Assembly: GCF_041245805.1 (NCBI RefSeq)
Contig: NZ_CP162490.1
Span: forward strand, 3,945,001 to 4,009,000
Reading direction: 5' to 3'
DNA length: 64,000 bases
Source: Xanthomonas sp. DAR 34887
GTDB taxonomy: Bacteria; Pseudomonadota; Gammaproteobacteria; Xanthomonadales; Xanthomonadaceae
Position 1 is the stretch's first letter. The number at the start of each line of letters is the position of its first letter. Under the pieces are notes generated by a model. It did not search any database. It worked only from the letters and a program-made list of their open reading frames with translations, and was not told the origin of the DNA. Below, in pieces: positions 63,082-64,000 of the stretch. Position numbers and translations under genes: made by a program.

Positions 63082-63690
63082 ATGAAGCTGTATACCAAGC
63101 CCGGCGCCTGCTCGCTGGCCGACCACATCGTGCTGCGCTGGTCGCAACTGCCGTTCGAACTGGAAGTGCTCGACGCCGCAACGATGAAGGCGCCGGACTA
63201 TCTGGCGATCAATCCCGCCGGCGCGGTGCCCGCGCTACAGGTGGACGACTGGGTGCTGACCCAGAACTCGGCGATCCTCAACTACGTTGCCGATATCGCG
63301 CCAGCGGCGCAGCTGGCCGGCGATGGCGGCGCGCGCAGCCGTGCCGAAGTGCAGCGTTGGCTCGCCTTCCTCAACGCCGACGTGCATCCCGCCTTCCATC
63401 CGTTGTTCGGCAGCACGCGCTACCTTGAGGACGCGGCAGTGATTGCACGCACCCAGGAACACGCGCGCGAACGCCTGCGCACGCTGTACGCGCGCGTAGA
63501 CGCTCAGCTGGCGACGCAGCCGTGGCTCGCCGGCGCGCAGCGTTCGATCGCCGACGCGTATCTGTTCGTCACCTTGCGCTGGGCGAAGGCGATGAAGATC
63601 GAACTGGGCGCCCACCTGCAGGACTTGTTCGCGCGCATGGCGGCCGATCCGCAGGTGCAGGCGGCGCTGCAGGCCGAAGGGCTGAATTGA
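63082..63690 (+). CDS. Glutathione S-transferase
   Basis: The 202-aa product has the thioredoxin-like N-domain with the catalytic Cys/Ser region KPGACSLADHIVLRWSQL, the cis-Pro in AVPALQVDDW and the GSH-binding QNSAILNYVAD. The helical C-domain follows. It resembles bacterial GstA (beta-class, Cys10). Confidence 0.93.
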   Translation: MKLYTKPGACSLADHIVLRWSQLPFELEVLDAATMKAPDYLAINPAGAVPALQVDDWVLTQNSAILNYVADIAPAAQLAGDGGARSRAEVQRWLAFLNADVHPAFHPLFGSTRYLEDAAVIARTQEHARERLRTLYARVDAQLATQPWLAGAQRSIADAYLFVTLRWAKAMKIELGAHLQDLFARMAADPQVQAALQAEGLN

Positions 63691-63740
63691 ATCGGCGCAA
63701 TTAGCGCGGTTGTACCGATCGATTTGCAGGCAACGAACGT

Positions 63741-63807
63741 GTAGGAGCGGCTTCAGCCGCGACATGCTCCATCGGGCGAATCCTGTCGCGGCTGAAGCCG
63801 CTCCTAC
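63741..63807. repeat. Paired GTAG REP element
   Basis: GTAGGAGCGGCTTCAGCCGC at 63741 and its reverse complement ending at 63807, separated by about 20 nt. Same element as at 49274 and 41705. Confidence 0.9.
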
Positions 63808-63878
63808 AACGGCGAGCATCGCTTGCGCACCATTGCACGCCGACATCTGCGTGCGCGACACTGGCGCTCGGTCTTCGA

Positions 63879-64000
63879 CTACTGCGGGTCCGGGCCGAGC
63901 GTGTCCTGAAGCCAACGCGCGGCCAGCGCCGGCGACTTGGCCTTGCCGAGCGCGGCGGTGAACTCCGGCAGCAATGCTTCGAGCGCGGCGGCATCGCTGC
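63879..64000 (-). CDS. C-terminal end of a gene that continues past the window
   Basis: A leftward frame is open from the window edge to a TAG at 63879 and encodes LEALLPEFTAALGKAKSPAL and then AARWLQDTLGPDPQ. Codon use looks coding. Too little is visible to name it. Confidence 0.55.
   Translation of the reverse strand, partial: SDAAALEALLPEFTAALGKAKSPALAARWLQDTLGPDPQ

Overview
The window is high-GC, densely packed DNA that reads as a Xanthomonadaceae chromosome, most likely Xanthomonas or a close relative. The evidence is the gene repertoire and order (phoBR-ppk-ppx, folC-SPOR-cvpA-purF, sbp-cysTWA, tdh and kbl, an S46 peptidase), paired GTAGGAGCGGCTTCAGCCGCGAC REP hairpins, and other short intergenic repeats typical of that family. 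Species cannot be fixed from this view.

Region 1 (1-14512) is the right-hand part of a prophage; its left end lies outside the window. The late genes run tail fibre, small Ig-like tip protein, holin, small terminase, large terminase, endolysin. This is the gene 17-17.5-18-19 order of T7-like podoviruses, and the large terminase is T7 gp19-like. The right end carries a tyrosine integrase beside the 3' end of tRNA-His, so this appears to be a temperate T7-like phage. Between lysis genes and integrase lies an accessory region. It holds two exported proteins, a run of very small genes, an ArdA anti-restriction protein with an inserted DnaJ-like zinc-binding segment, and a leftward retron locus. 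Palindromes of the form TATCCCTA-nn-TAGGGATA recur at least four times, two of them beside good promoters, and look like operators of a phage repressor.

The retron locus (about 9089-11450, minus strand) is the most interesting part. A sigma70-type promoter would start transcription exactly at a candidate a1 repeat. A roughly 254-nt structured RNA follows (msr hairpins, then a long msd hairpin with a 14-bp tip stem) and closes with a matching a2 repeat. Downstream come a 54-aa basic/hydrophobic small protein with a good ribosome binding site, an XRE-type HTH protein with an acidic tail, a reverse transcriptase with retron signatures (NAxxH, YVDD, ITG in the VTG position) overlapping the HTH gene by 89 nt, and a single-TM protein that could be the effector. 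A retron beside ArdA suggests a cargo module for phage-phage or phage-host conflict.

Region 2 (14513-64000) is ordinary chromosome. It starts with tRNA-His, tRNA-Arg and tRNA-Pro, then a BI-1-like membrane protein, isocitrate dehydrogenase, an AhpD-like protein and glutaredoxin, a BepA-like protease, and the phosphate/polyphosphate block phoB-phoR-ppk-ppx. Next come an envelope lipid/glycan group (GT4 glycosyltransferase, PAP2 phosphatase, LpxH), a secreted metzincin protease, the folC-SPOR-cvpA-purF-DUF455 operon, a histidine phosphatase, a DPP7-like S46 peptidase, tdh, a TorF-like porin, the sulfate ABC transporter, kbl, an HNH protein, an RsuA-type pseudouridine synthase and an OmpA-family protein. 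The right end has a LysR regulator divergent from an MFS-GDSL-AKR-MDR operon, a secreted FG-GAP-like protein, FadH, a small secreted-protein gene broken by an in-frame TAA, an MFS transporter, a SleB-like hydrolase and a GST.
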